Source: Actinoplanes palleronii (GTDB taxonomy: Bacteria; Actinomycetota; Actinomycetes; Mycobacteriales; Micromonosporaceae). From it: 64,000 bases of DNA. The stretch is from contig NZ_BOMS01000060.1 in NCBI RefSeq assembly GCF_016862315.1, positions 1 through 64,000 of the forward strand, in the 5' to 3' direction. The notes beneath the pieces were generated by a model. That model was not told the DNA's origin. It made no database searches and was given only the letters and a program-made list of their open reading frames with translations. A program made the position numbers and the translations under genes. Shown here piece by piece: positions 25,408-33,175 of the stretch (position 1 is the stretch's first letter; every line of letters begins with the position of its first letter).

Positions 25408-26346
25408 GTGAAGTACCGGCTCGTGACCCGCAGCGACTTCGACGGCCTGGTATGCGCCGTGTTGCTGCGTCACCTGGACATGATCGACGACATCATGTTC
25501 GTGCACCCCAAGGACGTGCAGGACGGTGTCGTCGAGGTGACGGACCGGGACATCCTGACCAACCTTCCGTACGACGCCCGGGCATACCAGGTCTACGACC
25601 ACCACCACTCCGAGACGCTGCGCAACGAGGGCGACCGGAGCAACCACGTCATCGACGCCGACGCGCCGTCCGCGGCCCGGGTGATCTTCGACCACTTCGG
25701 CGGCAAGCAGCGCTTCCCGCAGGTCTCCGACGACCTGATGCTCGCCGTCGACCAGGCGGACTCGGCGGACTACTCGCTCACCGACATCCTCAGCCCGACC
25801 GGCTGGACGCTGCTCAACTTCCTGATGGACAGCCGCACCGGGCTCGGCCGGTTCCGCAACTTCCGGATCTCCAACTACCAGCTGATGATGCAGCTCATCG
25901 ACGCCTGCATCGAGCACACCGACGTGCACGACATCCTGGCCCTGCCGGACGTGGCCGAGCGGGCCGCGCTGTTCCACGACTGCACGGCACGGTTCGTCGA
26001 GCAACTGCACCGGGTCTGTCACCTCGAGGGCGACGTGGTCGTGGTGGACCTGCGCGACGAGGAGGTGATCGAGGCGGGCAACCGGTTCATGGTGTACGCG
26101 CTGTTCCCCGAGGCCCGCGTCTCGATGCACGTGATCTGGGGCCGGCAGAAGCTGAACACGGTGTTCGCCTGCGGCAAGTCGATCCTGGACCGCACCTCGC
26201 CGGTGGACATCGGTGAGGTGATGCTGCGCTACGGCGGCGGCGGGCACATCGCGGCCGGCACCTGCCAGGTCCTGCACGACGACTCGGCCCGGGTCGAGCG
26301 CGAGATCATCGACGCCCTGCGCACCGAGCGCGTCGTCCCGGTCTGA
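25408..26346 (+). CDS. DHH-family phosphoesterase
   Basis: A 312-residue metal-dependent phosphoesterase of the DHH superfamily (RecJ/NrnA/PPX-like). It begins YRLVTRSDFDGLVCAVLLRH, with the first Asp-based metal motif, and has the signature DHHHSET (64-70) and a C-terminal glycine-rich substrate loop RYGGGGHIAAG (about 274-284, DHHA1-like). The known activities in this group are nanoRNA, pAp or cyclic dinucleotide hydrolysis or exopolyphosphatase; sequence alone does not decide. GTG start with GAGGGGGA about 5 nt upstream. It is monocistronic with a promoter in the 25170-25407 gap shared with zwf and a terminator after it. Confidence 0.85.
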   Translation: MKYRLVTRSDFDGLVCAVLLRHLDMIDDIMFVHPKDVQDGVVEVTDRDILTNLPYDARAYQVYDHHHSETLRNEGDRSNHVIDADAPSAARVIFDHFGGKQRFPQVSDDLMLAVDQADSADYSLTDILSPTGWTLLNFLMDSRTGLGRFRNFRISNYQLMMQLIDACIEHTDVHDILALPDVAERAALFHDCTARFVEQLHRVCHLEGDVVVVDLRDEEVIEAGNRFMVYALFPEARVSMHVIWGRQKLNTVFACGKSILDRTSPVDIGEVMLRYGGGGHIAAGTCQVLHDDSARVEREIIDALRTERVVPV

Positions 26347-26356
26347 GAAATCCACA

Positions 26357-26388
26357 GGGCGGGCAGGGAGTGCCCTCCCTACCCGCCC
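26357..26388. terminator. Hairpin terminator between convergent genes
   Basis: GGGCGGG-C-AGGGAG pairs with CTCCCT-A-CCCGCCC around a 4-nt loop (13 pairs, one C/A mismatch). It starts 11 bp after the DHH-gene stop. A second 8-bp hairpin (CCTCACGC/GCGTGAGG, 26466-26487) lies closer to the end of the opposite-strand gene at 26530. The rest of 26389-26529 shows nothing more. Confidence 0.7.
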
Positions 26389-26529
26389 AGCGCGCGGATC
26401 ACGGGCCTTGCCCGGGGCCCCACCCGCCTGTCATGGTCGGCGCCCCACGCGCATGACCACGACTGCCTCACGCCCACCCGCGTGAGGTATCCCGCTGCAG
26501 GACCCTGCCTGCGGGGGAGTCTGTTCGTC

Positions 26530-27351
26530 TCAGCCGCGGAAACTCCAGCGGCCGGCCTCGACCGGTTCCTTGTCGCTCCCGTCGTCGTCCTCGGGAGCGG
26601 CCTCGGCCTCCGGGCCGGGAACCTCGTCCGGCTCCTCCGGCTCGTCCGAGGACCGGTGCCGGTTGCGCAGCACCACCCAGCCCGCGCCGAGCAGGGCCAG
26701 CGCGGCCACCACCCAGCCGGCCATCCCGAGCACCGAGGCGCCCCGGTCGTTCTGTTCCGCGTCCGCGATCGCCTGCGCGAAGAACTGGTCCTCGTCCTCG
26801 GTCGTGGTGGCGCCGCCACCGGTCGCGGCGTGGTGCGCGGCCGCCGCGGCGCCGTCCGGGTCCGGGGTGAGCGCCATGGTCGCGGTCATCGGCGCCGCGG
26901 CCTTGCCGTCCGCGTACGTGCCGACCAGCGTGAACGAGACCGTGCTGAGGGTGGGCAGCGGGCCGACCGCCACACCCAGGTCGGCCGAGCCGCCGGGCGC
27001 GATGGCCTTGCCGGCGACCGCGATCCAGGTGATCGACAGTGGCACCTGGGTGACCGGGGTGCCGTTGTGGATCGTCTTCAGCGGCGTGTTCAGGTCCTGC
27101 CACTCGATCTTCGGGGCCCAGTCGTCCGTGGAGAGCGGATAGACCTCGGCGATCGGGGTGTCCTTCGGGATCTCCAGGGTGACCTTGGCGATCGGCTGGG
27201 TGCCCTCATTGGTGTAGTGGTAGTAGGCGTTCTGTCCACTGCCCTGCGGCGCGCTGGTCGGGCTGACCGTGACGTCGGCGAACGCCGGACCGGCGACACC
27301 GAGGATGCCGGTGGTCGCCACCACCGTGAGCGCTGTTCCCAAATACCTCAC
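26530..27351 (-). CDS. YcnI-like DUF1775 protein, membrane-anchored
   Basis: A 273-residue exported protein. A signal peptide of about 25 residues ends GVAGPAFA; then comes a DUF1775 (YcnI) beta domain (DVTVSPTSAPQGSGQNAYYH through LVGTYADGKAAAPMTATMAL), an acidic linker, one membrane helix (GWVVAALALLGAGWVVL) and an acidic cytoplasmic tail. Family members bind copper outside the membrane using the mature N-terminal histidine (AHVTV). Here that position is Asp (FADVTV), so the usual copper site appears incomplete. No CopC/CopD or Cu chaperone genes are adjacent. It is divergent from the S4 gene, with promoters in 27352-27474. Confidence 0.83.
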   Translation of the reverse strand: MRYLGTALTVVATTGILGVAGPAFADVTVSPTSAPQGSGQNAYYHYTNEGTQPIAKVTLEIPKDTPIAEVYPLSTDDWAPKIEWQDLNTPLKTIHNGTPVTQVPLSITWIAVAGKAIAPGGSADLGVAVGPLPTLSTVSFTLVGTYADGKAAAPMTATMALTPDPDGAAAAAHHAATGGGATTTEDEDQFFAQAIADAEQNDRGASVLGMAGWVVAALALLGAGWVVLRNRHRSSDEPEEPDEVPGPEAEAAPEDDDGSDKEPVEAGRWSFRG

Positions 27352-27474
27352 GGGAGTTAGTTCGGATCACGGCCCCCGATGGTTCAACCGGTGCGGGAAA
27401 GTTTTCCGGCTCTTTTCGCCGCCATCACCTGCCCTGGCTGCGGCGGCTGCCGGACGGTGCCGGATGATGTCCCG

Positions 27475-27684
27475 ATGCGCGACGTGCCGATCGACGGCGA
27501 CATGATCCGGCTGGGGCAGTTCCTCAAGCTGGCCGACCTCATCGAGACCGGTGGCGAGGCCAAGGTCCTGATCGCCTCCGGCGACGTCACGGTGAACGGC
27601 GAGGTGGACACCCGGCGAGGCCGGCAGCTGCACGCCGGCGACGTGGTGGCGGTGCTCGGGCGCACCGCCCGGGTCGTGCCCTGA
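27475..27684 (+). CDS. S4-domain RNA-binding protein, YaaA/YbcJ-like
   Basis: A 69-residue free-standing S4 domain. The pattern MIRLGQFLKLADLIETGGEA, KVLIASGDVTVNGEVDTRRG and RQLHAGDVVAV is the standard S4 fold that binds structured RNA, as in ribosome-associated YaaA/YbcJ proteins. ATG 27475 is the start that fits the family length; earlier in-frame codons include a Cys-rich stretch from 27379 that is probably non-coding leader. The next gene, a lipoprotein, starts 85 bp downstream. Confidence 0.83.
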   Translation: MRDVPIDGDMIRLGQFLKLADLIETGGEAKVLIASGDVTVNGEVDTRRGRQLHAGDVVAVLGRTARVVP

Positions 27685-27769
27685 CCCCCGGAACATGAAG
27701 ATCCACCCTTTCGGCGGGAATCTGCCGTCCGCGCGGAACCGGGAGGGCGGGCGCCTCGTCGTACCGGTC

Positions 27770-28672
27770 ATGACCCGAACCCGCGGCCTGCTGACCGCCG
27801 CCGCCGTCCCCCTGATCCTGATGGCCGGGTGTGCCCGGCCGGACACCGCAGGCGAGGCCGGCTCGGCCTCCGTCGCGACCGAACCGATCACCGAGAGCGC
27901 CTCGGCGCCGGCCGGCGACCCGGCCGTGCTGATCCGGATCGCCCAGGAGGGCGGTTTCGTCCCGGCCCAGTTCGTCTACAGCCGGATCCCGCAGCTGACC
28001 GTCTACGCCGACGGCCGGGTGATCACCGAGGGGCCGGTGCCGGCCATCGCCCCCGGGCCGGCGCTGCCCAACCTGCAGGTGCTCAAGCTGACCCCGGCGC
28101 GGGCGCAGCAGTGGGCCGACGACGCGCTGAAGGCCGGCGTGAAGACCGGCGCCGATCTGGGCCAGCCCGGCGTCGCCGACATCCCGGACACGGTGATCAC
28201 CGCCACGTCCGGCGGCAAGACCGAGACCGTACGGGTGATGGCCCTCGACCACGCGCAGGCGACCGACCCGAACCTGTCCGCGGCGCAGCAGGCGGCCCGG
28301 GCGAAGCTGCGCGCCTACGTCGAGGAGCTGAACAAGCTCACCGTCGAGACCGGCTCGCCGGCCTCGGAGTCGTACCGGCCGGCCGAGCTGGCCGCGCTGG
28401 CCTGGCCGTACGTGGCCGGCGACGACGGGCTGAACCAGCCGGCGCAGGCGTGGCCCGGCCCGGCGCTGCCCGGCGAGGAGCTGCCGCCGGCCGGCACCGG
28501 CCTGACCTGCGTCGCGGTCTCCGGCGACGCGGCCGGCACGGTGTGGGCGGCCGCCGAGAAGGCGAACCAGCGCACCCCGTGGACGTCCGGTGGCAAGCAG
28601 TACAGCGTCACCTTCCGCCCGCTGCTCCCGGACGAGACCGGCGGCTGCGCGGCCCTGAAGGAGGCCAAGTGA
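27770..28672 (+). CDS. Secreted lipoprotein of unknown function, 300 aa
   Basis: Begins TRTRGLLTAAAVPLILMAGC, a signal peptide with lipobox LMAGC, so it is anchored to the outer face of the membrane. A Ser/Ala/Thr-rich linker is followed by a domain starting AVLIRIAQEGGFVPAQFVYS and containing IPQLTVYADGRVITEGPVPA, then LPNLQVLKLTPARAQQWADD. This strand-rich pattern (oxidisable-protein-like 'colour' of Tyr and Gly) recurs in actinomycete lipoproteins of unknown role. ATG 27770 is chosen because the signal peptide starts there; an in-frame ATG at 27695 adds 25 residues and lacks a ribosome site. The stop overlaps a 45-residue ORF by 4 bp. Confidence 0.8.
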   Translation: MTRTRGLLTAAAVPLILMAGCARPDTAGEAGSASVATEPITESASAPAGDPAVLIRIAQEGGFVPAQFVYSRIPQLTVYADGRVITEGPVPAIAPGPALPNLQVLKLTPARAQQWADDALKAGVKTGADLGQPGVADIPDTVITATSGGKTETVRVMALDHAQATDPNLSAAQQAARAKLRAYVEELNKLTVETGSPASESYRPAELAALAWPYVAGDDGLNQPAQAWPGPALPGEELPPAGTGLTCVAVSGDAAGTVWAAAEKANQRTPWTSGGKQYSVTFRPLLPDETGGCAALKEAK

Positions 28673-28806
28673 TCCCTCTCGACTCACCGTGGGAGCCGGG
28701 GGAGGAACCGGCCGGCGTGGAGCCCGCACCGGCGCGCCCGGACGACCGCCCGCGCAACGTGATCCCGCTGTCCCGGGCCCGCGCCCGGCGCGGTTCGCGC
28801 CGATAA
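28669..28806 (+). CDS. 45-aa ORF translationally coupled to lipoprotein gene
   Basis: A GTG at 28669 overlaps the lipoprotein stop in the 4-bp arrangement GTGA, common for coupled genes here. The product begins IPLDSPWEPGEEPAGVEPAP after the initiator and ends NVIPLSRARARRGSRR. It is acidic then strongly basic, with IPL repeated at both ends. Its third-position G/C bias is high. No family recognised; it may be a small cytoplasmic or membrane-proximal protein, or an artefact of base composition. Confidence 0.45.
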   Translation: MIPLDSPWEPGEEPAGVEPAPARPDDRPRNVIPLSRARARRGSRR

Positions 28807-28861
28807 CCGGCGATACCCCCCGATGTGCGGCTGATTCATATTCCTACTAGCGTCGGATGAC

Positions 28862-29527
28862 GTGAGTGGAACGGGGATCGAGGCAGCGCAGATCCTGGTG
28901 GGGCTGTTGCTCTTCGCCGTGCTGGCACTCGGGGGCATGGCCGTCGTGGCCGGCCGGCGCAGGCCGGCCACCCGGCCGCCGTCGGTCGACGAGGTGGCGC
29001 CGCAGGTGGTGGAGCTGGAGACCGGAGCCGACGAGGTGCGGACGGCGGCGCAGCGCGCGGTGCAGGCCGCCGACGCGGCCCGGGACCGGGTCACCGAGGC
29101 GGCCGGGGTGCGCGAGCAGGCCGAGCAGCAGTACCAGCAGGCGCGATGGGACGCGTGGACCGGGCCCAAGGACGAGGCCCGCAAGCTCGTGGAGCGGGCG
29201 GCGCTGGAGGCGTACCAACGCGGTGACCTCTCGGTCGACCAGCTGAACCGGATCTGGGAGCACACCCGGCCCGGCGAGGACGCGGTCGAGCGGATGGACG
29301 AGGAGGTCGCGCTGGCCAAGCAGCGCTACGAGGAGGCCCTCGAGGAGGGTGTCGAGGTGCGGCGGGCCGCGCACGTGGCCGAGGTGGCCGCCGAGGTGCT
29401 CGCCGAGGAGGCCAGGCTCGCCGAGGACGAGGCGTGGATCGCCCGGCTGGAGGCCGAGCAGGCGGCCGGGCTGTCCGGGTTGCTGCAAGGGCCCGGAGAT
29501 TCCCCCGGGCCCTCGGCACAGCACTAG
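28862..29527 (+). CDS. Single-pass membrane protein with long coiled coil
   Basis: A 221-residue protein from GTG. One N-terminal membrane helix (AAQILVGLLLFAVLALGGMA, residues about 8-27) is followed by a basic stop-transfer segment (GRRRPATR) and an almost continuous Ala/Glu/Arg heptad-rich helix (EVRTAAQRAVQAADAARDRV through EVLAEEARLAEDEAWIARLE), so the bulk is a cytoplasmic coiled coil anchored to the membrane. Function not recognised. It has its own short leader after the lipoprotein operon and is convergent with the FKBP gene 4 bp away, with no room for a terminator. Confidence 0.75.
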   Translation: MSGTGIEAAQILVGLLLFAVLALGGMAVVAGRRRPATRPPSVDEVAPQVVELETGADEVRTAAQRAVQAADAARDRVTEAAGVREQAEQQYQQARWDAWTGPKDEARKLVERAALEAYQRGDLSVDQLNRIWEHTRPGEDAVERMDEEVALAKQRYEEALEEGVEVRRAAHVAEVAAEVLAEEARLAEDEAWIARLEAEQAAGLSGLLQGPGDSPGPSAQH

Positions 29528-29531
29528 AAGA

Positions 29532-29900
29532 TCAGTGGACCTCGACGAGGTCCACCACGAAGATCAGGGTCTCGTTCGGCTTGATCACGCCACCGGCGCC
29601 GGACGCGCCGTAACCCAGGTGCGGCGGGATGGTGAGCTTGCGGCGGCCGCCCACCTTCATGCCGGCGACACCCTGGTCCCAGCCGGCGATGACCTGCTGG
29701 CCACCGACCCGGAAGCCGAGGGCCTCGCCCCGGTTGTAGGAGGCGTCGAACTCCTTGCCGGTCGAGTGCGCCACGCCCACGTAGTGGACGCTGACGTACG
29801 CGCCGGACTTGGCCTCCTGGCCGGTGCCCTCCACGATGTCCTCGACGAGCAGGTCGCTGGGGGCTTCCGCGGGGATGGGGCCGACGTCAGGCTTGTTCAT
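29532..29900 (-). CDS. FKBP-type peptidyl-prolyl cis-trans isomerase
   Basis: A 122-residue cytoplasmic FKBP that isomerises prolyl bonds during folding. All FKBP core features are visible: VEDIVEGTGQEAKSGAYVSV, HYVGVAHSTGKEFDASYNRG, FRVGGQQVIAGWDQGVAGMK, VGGRRKLTIPPHLGYG and a terminal LIFVVDLVEV. The active-site aromatic residues (Tyr, Phe, Trp in AGWDQG, Tyr in HLGYG) are present. No signal peptide. ATG 29900 has GGGAG about 5 nt upstream; an in-frame ATG 39 bp further up lacks one. Confidence 0.93.
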   Translation of the reverse strand: MNKPDVGPIPAEAPSDLLVEDIVEGTGQEAKSGAYVSVHYVGVAHSTGKEFDASYNRGEALGFRVGGQQVIAGWDQGVAGMKVGGRRKLTIPPHLGYGASGAGGVIKPNETLIFVVDLVEVH

Positions 29901-30035
29901 GAATACTCCCGTTTGGTGTGACCGGACTCGGTCATGCAATCACAGCCGGGCGGTCACTGAACGAGCGGTGCCGGATCTCCGTATCCACGGGTGACCGGGA
30001 GCGTCCCGGTCGTGGTAACCCGCCTGGGGGATTCC

Positions 30036-30947
30036 GTGCACGTCCGCCGCCTCTGCGCCGTCGCTCTGCTGAGCGCGGCCGCCACGTTCGCCGTACCGGT
30101 CACGTCCGCGTCCGCGCACGGCGCGCCGATCACGCCGATCAGCCGGTCGGCCGCCTGCGCCGGCAACGGCATCAGGACCGGGGCCGCGGCGTGCAAGGCG
30201 GCGAAGGCGGCGACCGGCGGGTTCATCGGGGCGTACGACAACCTGCGGATCGCGAACGTCAAGGACGACCGGACGTCGGTGCCGGACGGCAAGCTGTGCA
30301 GCGGCGGGCTCGACGCGTACCGGGGGCTCGACCTGGCCCGGGACGACTTCCCGTCGACCGAGGTGAGGTCCGGGCAGAAGCTGGCGATCGAGTACCGCGG
30401 GACCATCCCGCACCAGGGCGAGTTCCGGATCTACCTGAGCAAGCAGGGGTACGACCCGGCGAACAAGCTGACCTGGGACGACCTGGGCAGCAAGCCCCTG
30501 GCGGCGTTCACCGACCCGCCGCTGACCGACGGGGCGTACCGGATGAGGGTCAGCCTGCCGGAGCGCACCGGGCGGCAGATGCTCTACGTGGTGTGGGAGA
30601 CCTCGAGCACGCCGGACACCTACTACTCGTGCTCGGATCTGGACTTCCCGGCCGCCGCGGTGGTGAAGAAGACGACGCCCGCCCCGACGAAGGCCGCTAC
30701 CAAGAAGGCGGCCGCGCCCGTCGCGACGACGGCCCCGCCGTCCGAGGAACCGGCCGCAGAGGCGGCGGAGGCGGCGGAGACGACCGCCCCGGCGACCGCC
30801 GATCCGGTGCTCGCCGCGGCCACGAGTGCGGGCGACGACGACACCACGGTGGGTCACTATCTGATCGCCGGAGCGCTCGGCGTGGCCGTCCTGGCCGCCG
30901 GGATCGCCCTTCTGGGCCGGGTTCGCCGGCGCCGAGAAGGCCTCTGA
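30036..30947 (+). CDS. AA10 lytic polysaccharide monooxygenase with C-terminal membrane anchor
   Basis: A copper monooxygenase that cleaves crystalline chitin or cellulose outside the cell. The signal peptide (RRLCAVALLSAAATFAVPVT) ends SASA, leaving His28 as the mature N-terminus (HGAPITPISRSAACAGNGI). The second histidine-brace residue is His126 in GTIPHQGEFRIYL, and YYSCSDLDF is the family's C-terminal strand. The catalytic domain is followed by a Lys/Pro/Thr/Ala linker and a single membrane helix (VGHYLIAGALGVAVLAAGIA) with a basic tail (GRVRRRREGL), replacing the usual carbohydrate-binding module. No LPxTG sorting motif is seen. GTG start with GGGGG 5 nt upstream. Confidence 0.88.
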   Translation: MHVRRLCAVALLSAAATFAVPVTSASAHGAPITPISRSAACAGNGIRTGAAACKAAKAATGGFIGAYDNLRIANVKDDRTSVPDGKLCSGGLDAYRGLDLARDDFPSTEVRSGQKLAIEYRGTIPHQGEFRIYLSKQGYDPANKLTWDDLGSKPLAAFTDPPLTDGAYRMRVSLPERTGRQMLYVVWETSSTPDTYYSCSDLDFPAAAVVKKTTPAPTKAATKKAAAPVATTAPPSEEPAAEAAEAAETTAPATADPVLAAATSAGDDDTTVGHYLIAGALGVAVLAAGIALLGRVRRRREGL

Positions 30948-31002
30948 GCAGCACATTCGGGCAACCTGTGAAAAGCCGTAGAAGTATCTCCAAAAAACCT
31001 TT

Positions 31003-31026
31003 GAACCCCTGGTTCGTGGATCACGT
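31003..31026 (+). promoter_or_regulatory. Candidate ECF-type promoter for DUF4331 cluster
   Basis: GAAC (31003-31006) and CGTA (31024-31027) are separated by 17 bp, matching the general ECF sigma pattern GAAC-N16-18-CGT. The leader to the ATG at 31085 would be about 50 nt. An A-rich patch (CAAAAAACC) lies just upstream. No ECF sigma gene is adjacent, so this is only a pattern match. Confidence 0.3.
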
Positions 31027-31084
31027 AATCATCGGCGTCGACAATGCAACGCCCGTCCGGCCCCCAACAGACGAAAGGCCCAGC

Positions 31085-31363
31085 ATGAGTCGTAGTCGCT
31101 ACCGTGCCCAGGCGTTCCCGCGGTTCAATCGTCGGCGGATGCTGGCGCTCACCGCCGCCGGCGTCGGGGTCTCGGCCGCTTCGGTTGCCGGGCTCAGCCT
31201 CGCTGGTGAGAACGACAAGTCCGCGTCGTCGGACAACTCGCCGCTCATCATTTCCGTACGGGACGCCAAGAAGGGCGTCATCGACCTCTTCTCCGGCGAA
31301 TCCAAGAAGACCGTCACCGATAAGAAACTCGCCGCCCAGCTGCTCAAAGCTGCCGGTCGCTGA
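31085..31363 (+). CDS. Small Tat-signal exported protein, 92 aa
   Basis: Begins with a basic segment and FNRRRMLALTAAGVGVSAAS, a twin-arginine signal with a hydrophobic core; the mature part is only about 50 residues (NDKSASSDNSPLIISVRDAK, then KGVIDLFSGESKKTVTDKKL). The short conserved-looking block LIISVRDAKKGVIDLFSG resembles N-terminal extensions found on some exported DUF-type proteins. AAAGG lies about 6 nt before the ATG. It is the first gene of a cluster with DUF4331 (20 bp downstream) and a His-rich protein, so it may be an accessory subunit of that system. Confidence 0.75.
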   Translation: MSRSRYRAQAFPRFNRRRMLALTAAGVGVSAASVAGLSLAGENDKSASSDNSPLIISVRDAKKGVIDLFSGESKKTVTDKKLAAQLLKAAGR

Positions 31364-31383
31364 CCCGGAGGATCACAGACAAA

Positions 31384-32778
31384 ATGTCTTCTCACCGCGA
31401 AGCCCCGGAAATCAGCAAGGACCCGGTCGCCGACAGTTCTGACCTGTACGCGTTCGTCAGTCCCGACGATCCGGATACGGTCACCATCATCGCGAACTAC
31501 GTCCCGCTGCAGATTCCGGCGAGTGGCCCGAACTTCTTCGAGTTCGGCGATGACGTGCTCTACGAGGTGCACATCGACGCGAACGGGGATGCCCGCCCGG
31601 ACATCACGTACCAGTTCCGGTTCGTCACCGAGCTGCGCAATGACCGGACGTTCCTTTACAACACCGGTCCGATCGAGTCGCTGGACAGTGAGAACTGGAA
31701 CCGCCGGCAGTTCTTCTCGGTGACCAAGGTCGACCGCCACGGCAAGAGCACGGTGCTGGCCAAGAAGCTGCCCTGCCCGCCGTGCAACGTCGGCAAGGTC
31801 TCGATCGCGGACTACGAGGGTCTCGCCGCCGACGCGGTGCACAAGCTGAAGAGCGGCGAGAAGGTCTTCGCCGGCCAGCGCGCCGACGCGTTCTTCGTCG
31901 ACCTCGGCTCGATCTTCGACCTGGGCACGCTGCGCCCGTTCCAGGACAAGCACCTGGTCGGCCAGAAGCTGTTCAACTACGCCGGCAAGGCGGTCAACGC
32001 GACCGACCAGACCAACGTGCACAGCATCGCGGTGCAGATCCCGCTGCACATGGTGCGCCGGGACGGCAAGAAGCGCGTCAAGGCCGACGACGCCGCCGCC
32101 GTGATCGGCGTGTGGACCTCGGCCAGCCGCCGCCAGGTGCAGGTGCGCAACGGCGAGGGCAGCAGCGCCGACGTGTACGTCGGACCGCAGGTCCAGGTGT
32201 CCCGCCTCGGCAACCCGCTGTTCAACGAGGTCATCGTCCCGATGGCGCAGAAGGACAAGTGGAACAGCCTGCCGCCGAGCGAGGACAAGAAGTTCGCCGA
32301 GTTCGTCGCGACGCCCGAGCTCGGCACCCTGCTGCCGGTGCTCTACCCGGGCCTGTTCGACAAGCTGGCCACGCTCAACAAGGCCAAGAAGGACCGCGCC
32401 GACCTGCTCGCCATCCTGCTCACCGGCATCCCCAGCGGGCTGATCGACGGCTTCCAGAACAACACCGGCGCGGTGCAGGCCGACATGCTGCGGCTGAACA
32501 CCGCGATCGCGCCGGCGGCCAAGCCGAACAAGTTCGGTGTGGTCGGCGGTGACGTGGCCGGCTTCCCCAACGGCCGCCGGATCGCCGACGACGTGGTCTC
32601 CATCTCGCTGCGGGCCATCGCCGGCGTGACCGTGCCGCTGGTCGACAAGACCTTCGTGCCGGACGCCGCGGCCGCCCTGGTCGAGCAGGGCCTGAGCATC
32701 AAGGACGCCAGCGCCCCGCTGCTCAAGAAGTTCCCGTACCTGGGTACTCCCTTCGACGGATTCTCGGTGCCGTCATGA
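31384..32778 (+). CDS. DUF4331 family protein
   Basis: A 464-residue member of DUF4331, a beta-rich family of unknown function. The hallmark start SSHREAPEISKDPVADSSDL and the block LYAFVSPDDPDTVTIIANYV are present, as are FFEFGDDVLYEVHIDANGDA and LGNPLFNEVIVPMAQKDKWN. No signal peptide is visible, although family members are often exported; the protein could travel with the Tat-signal partner encoded just upstream (hitchhiker export), which is inference. GGAGG lies 12 nt upstream of the ATG. The stop overlaps the next start by 4 bp (ATGA). Confidence 0.9.
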   Translation: MSSHREAPEISKDPVADSSDLYAFVSPDDPDTVTIIANYVPLQIPASGPNFFEFGDDVLYEVHIDANGDARPDITYQFRFVTELRNDRTFLYNTGPIESLDSENWNRRQFFSVTKVDRHGKSTVLAKKLPCPPCNVGKVSIADYEGLAADAVHKLKSGEKVFAGQRADAFFVDLGSIFDLGTLRPFQDKHLVGQKLFNYAGKAVNATDQTNVHSIAVQIPLHMVRRDGKKRVKADDAAAVIGVWTSASRRQVQVRNGEGSSADVYVGPQVQVSRLGNPLFNEVIVPMAQKDKWNSLPPSEDKKFAEFVATPELGTLLPVLYPGLFDKLATLNKAKKDRADLLAILLTGIPSGLIDGFQNNTGAVQADMLRLNTAIAPAAKPNKFGVVGGDVAGFPNGRRIADDVVSISLRAIAGVTVPLVDKTFVPDAAAALVEQGLSIKDASAPLLKKFPYLGTPFDGFSVPS

Positions 32779-33158
32779 GCCACGGACACGACCACGGGCA
32801 CGGCCACGCGCATCACCACCACACCCTGGCCCCGTCCGGGCAGGGCACCGTGATGCTGAACATCGGTGGCGGGATCGGCGCGCTGATCATCCACACCGCG
32901 GCGCGGTTCCACGGCCACGAGATCGAGATCAGTCCCGCGGGTGAGCCGGAGAACCGGCAGCACGCCGCGGTCCGGGCCCGGTACGTGCGCGGCGGGGTCA
33001 CCTACTGCGTCGTCATCGACGCCCTGGCCGAGGGCCGGTACGCGATCTGGGCCGACGGCCCGGAACCGCTGACCGAGGTGGACGTCCGCGGTGGCTTCGT
33101 CGCCGAGTTCGAGTGGCCGGAAACCGCGGTCCCCGGGCGGACCCTGCTCACGGTTTAA
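32775..33158 (+). CDS. His-rich N-terminus protein coupled to DUF4331
   Basis: A 127-residue protein starting SHGHDHGHGHAHHHH, a likely transition-metal-binding tail, followed by a small globular domain (GQGTVMLNIGGGIGALIIHT, ARYVRGGVTYCVVIDALAEG, YAIWADGPEPLTEVDVRGGF). The domain is recurrent in actinobacteria but I know no function for it. The 4-bp overlap with DUF4331 implies coupled synthesis. The His tail suggests metal storage or delivery, possibly to DUF4331 or the upstream Tat peptide. The next gene is an AraC regulator 17 bp downstream. Confidence 0.78.
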   Translation: MSHGHDHGHGHAHHHHTLAPSGQGTVMLNIGGGIGALIIHTAARFHGHEIEISPAGEPENRQHAAVRARYVRGGVTYCVVIDALAEGRYAIWADGPEPLTEVDVRGGFVAEFEWPETAVPGRTLLTV

Positions 33159-33175
33159 CGCCTAGTGTGGGGGTC

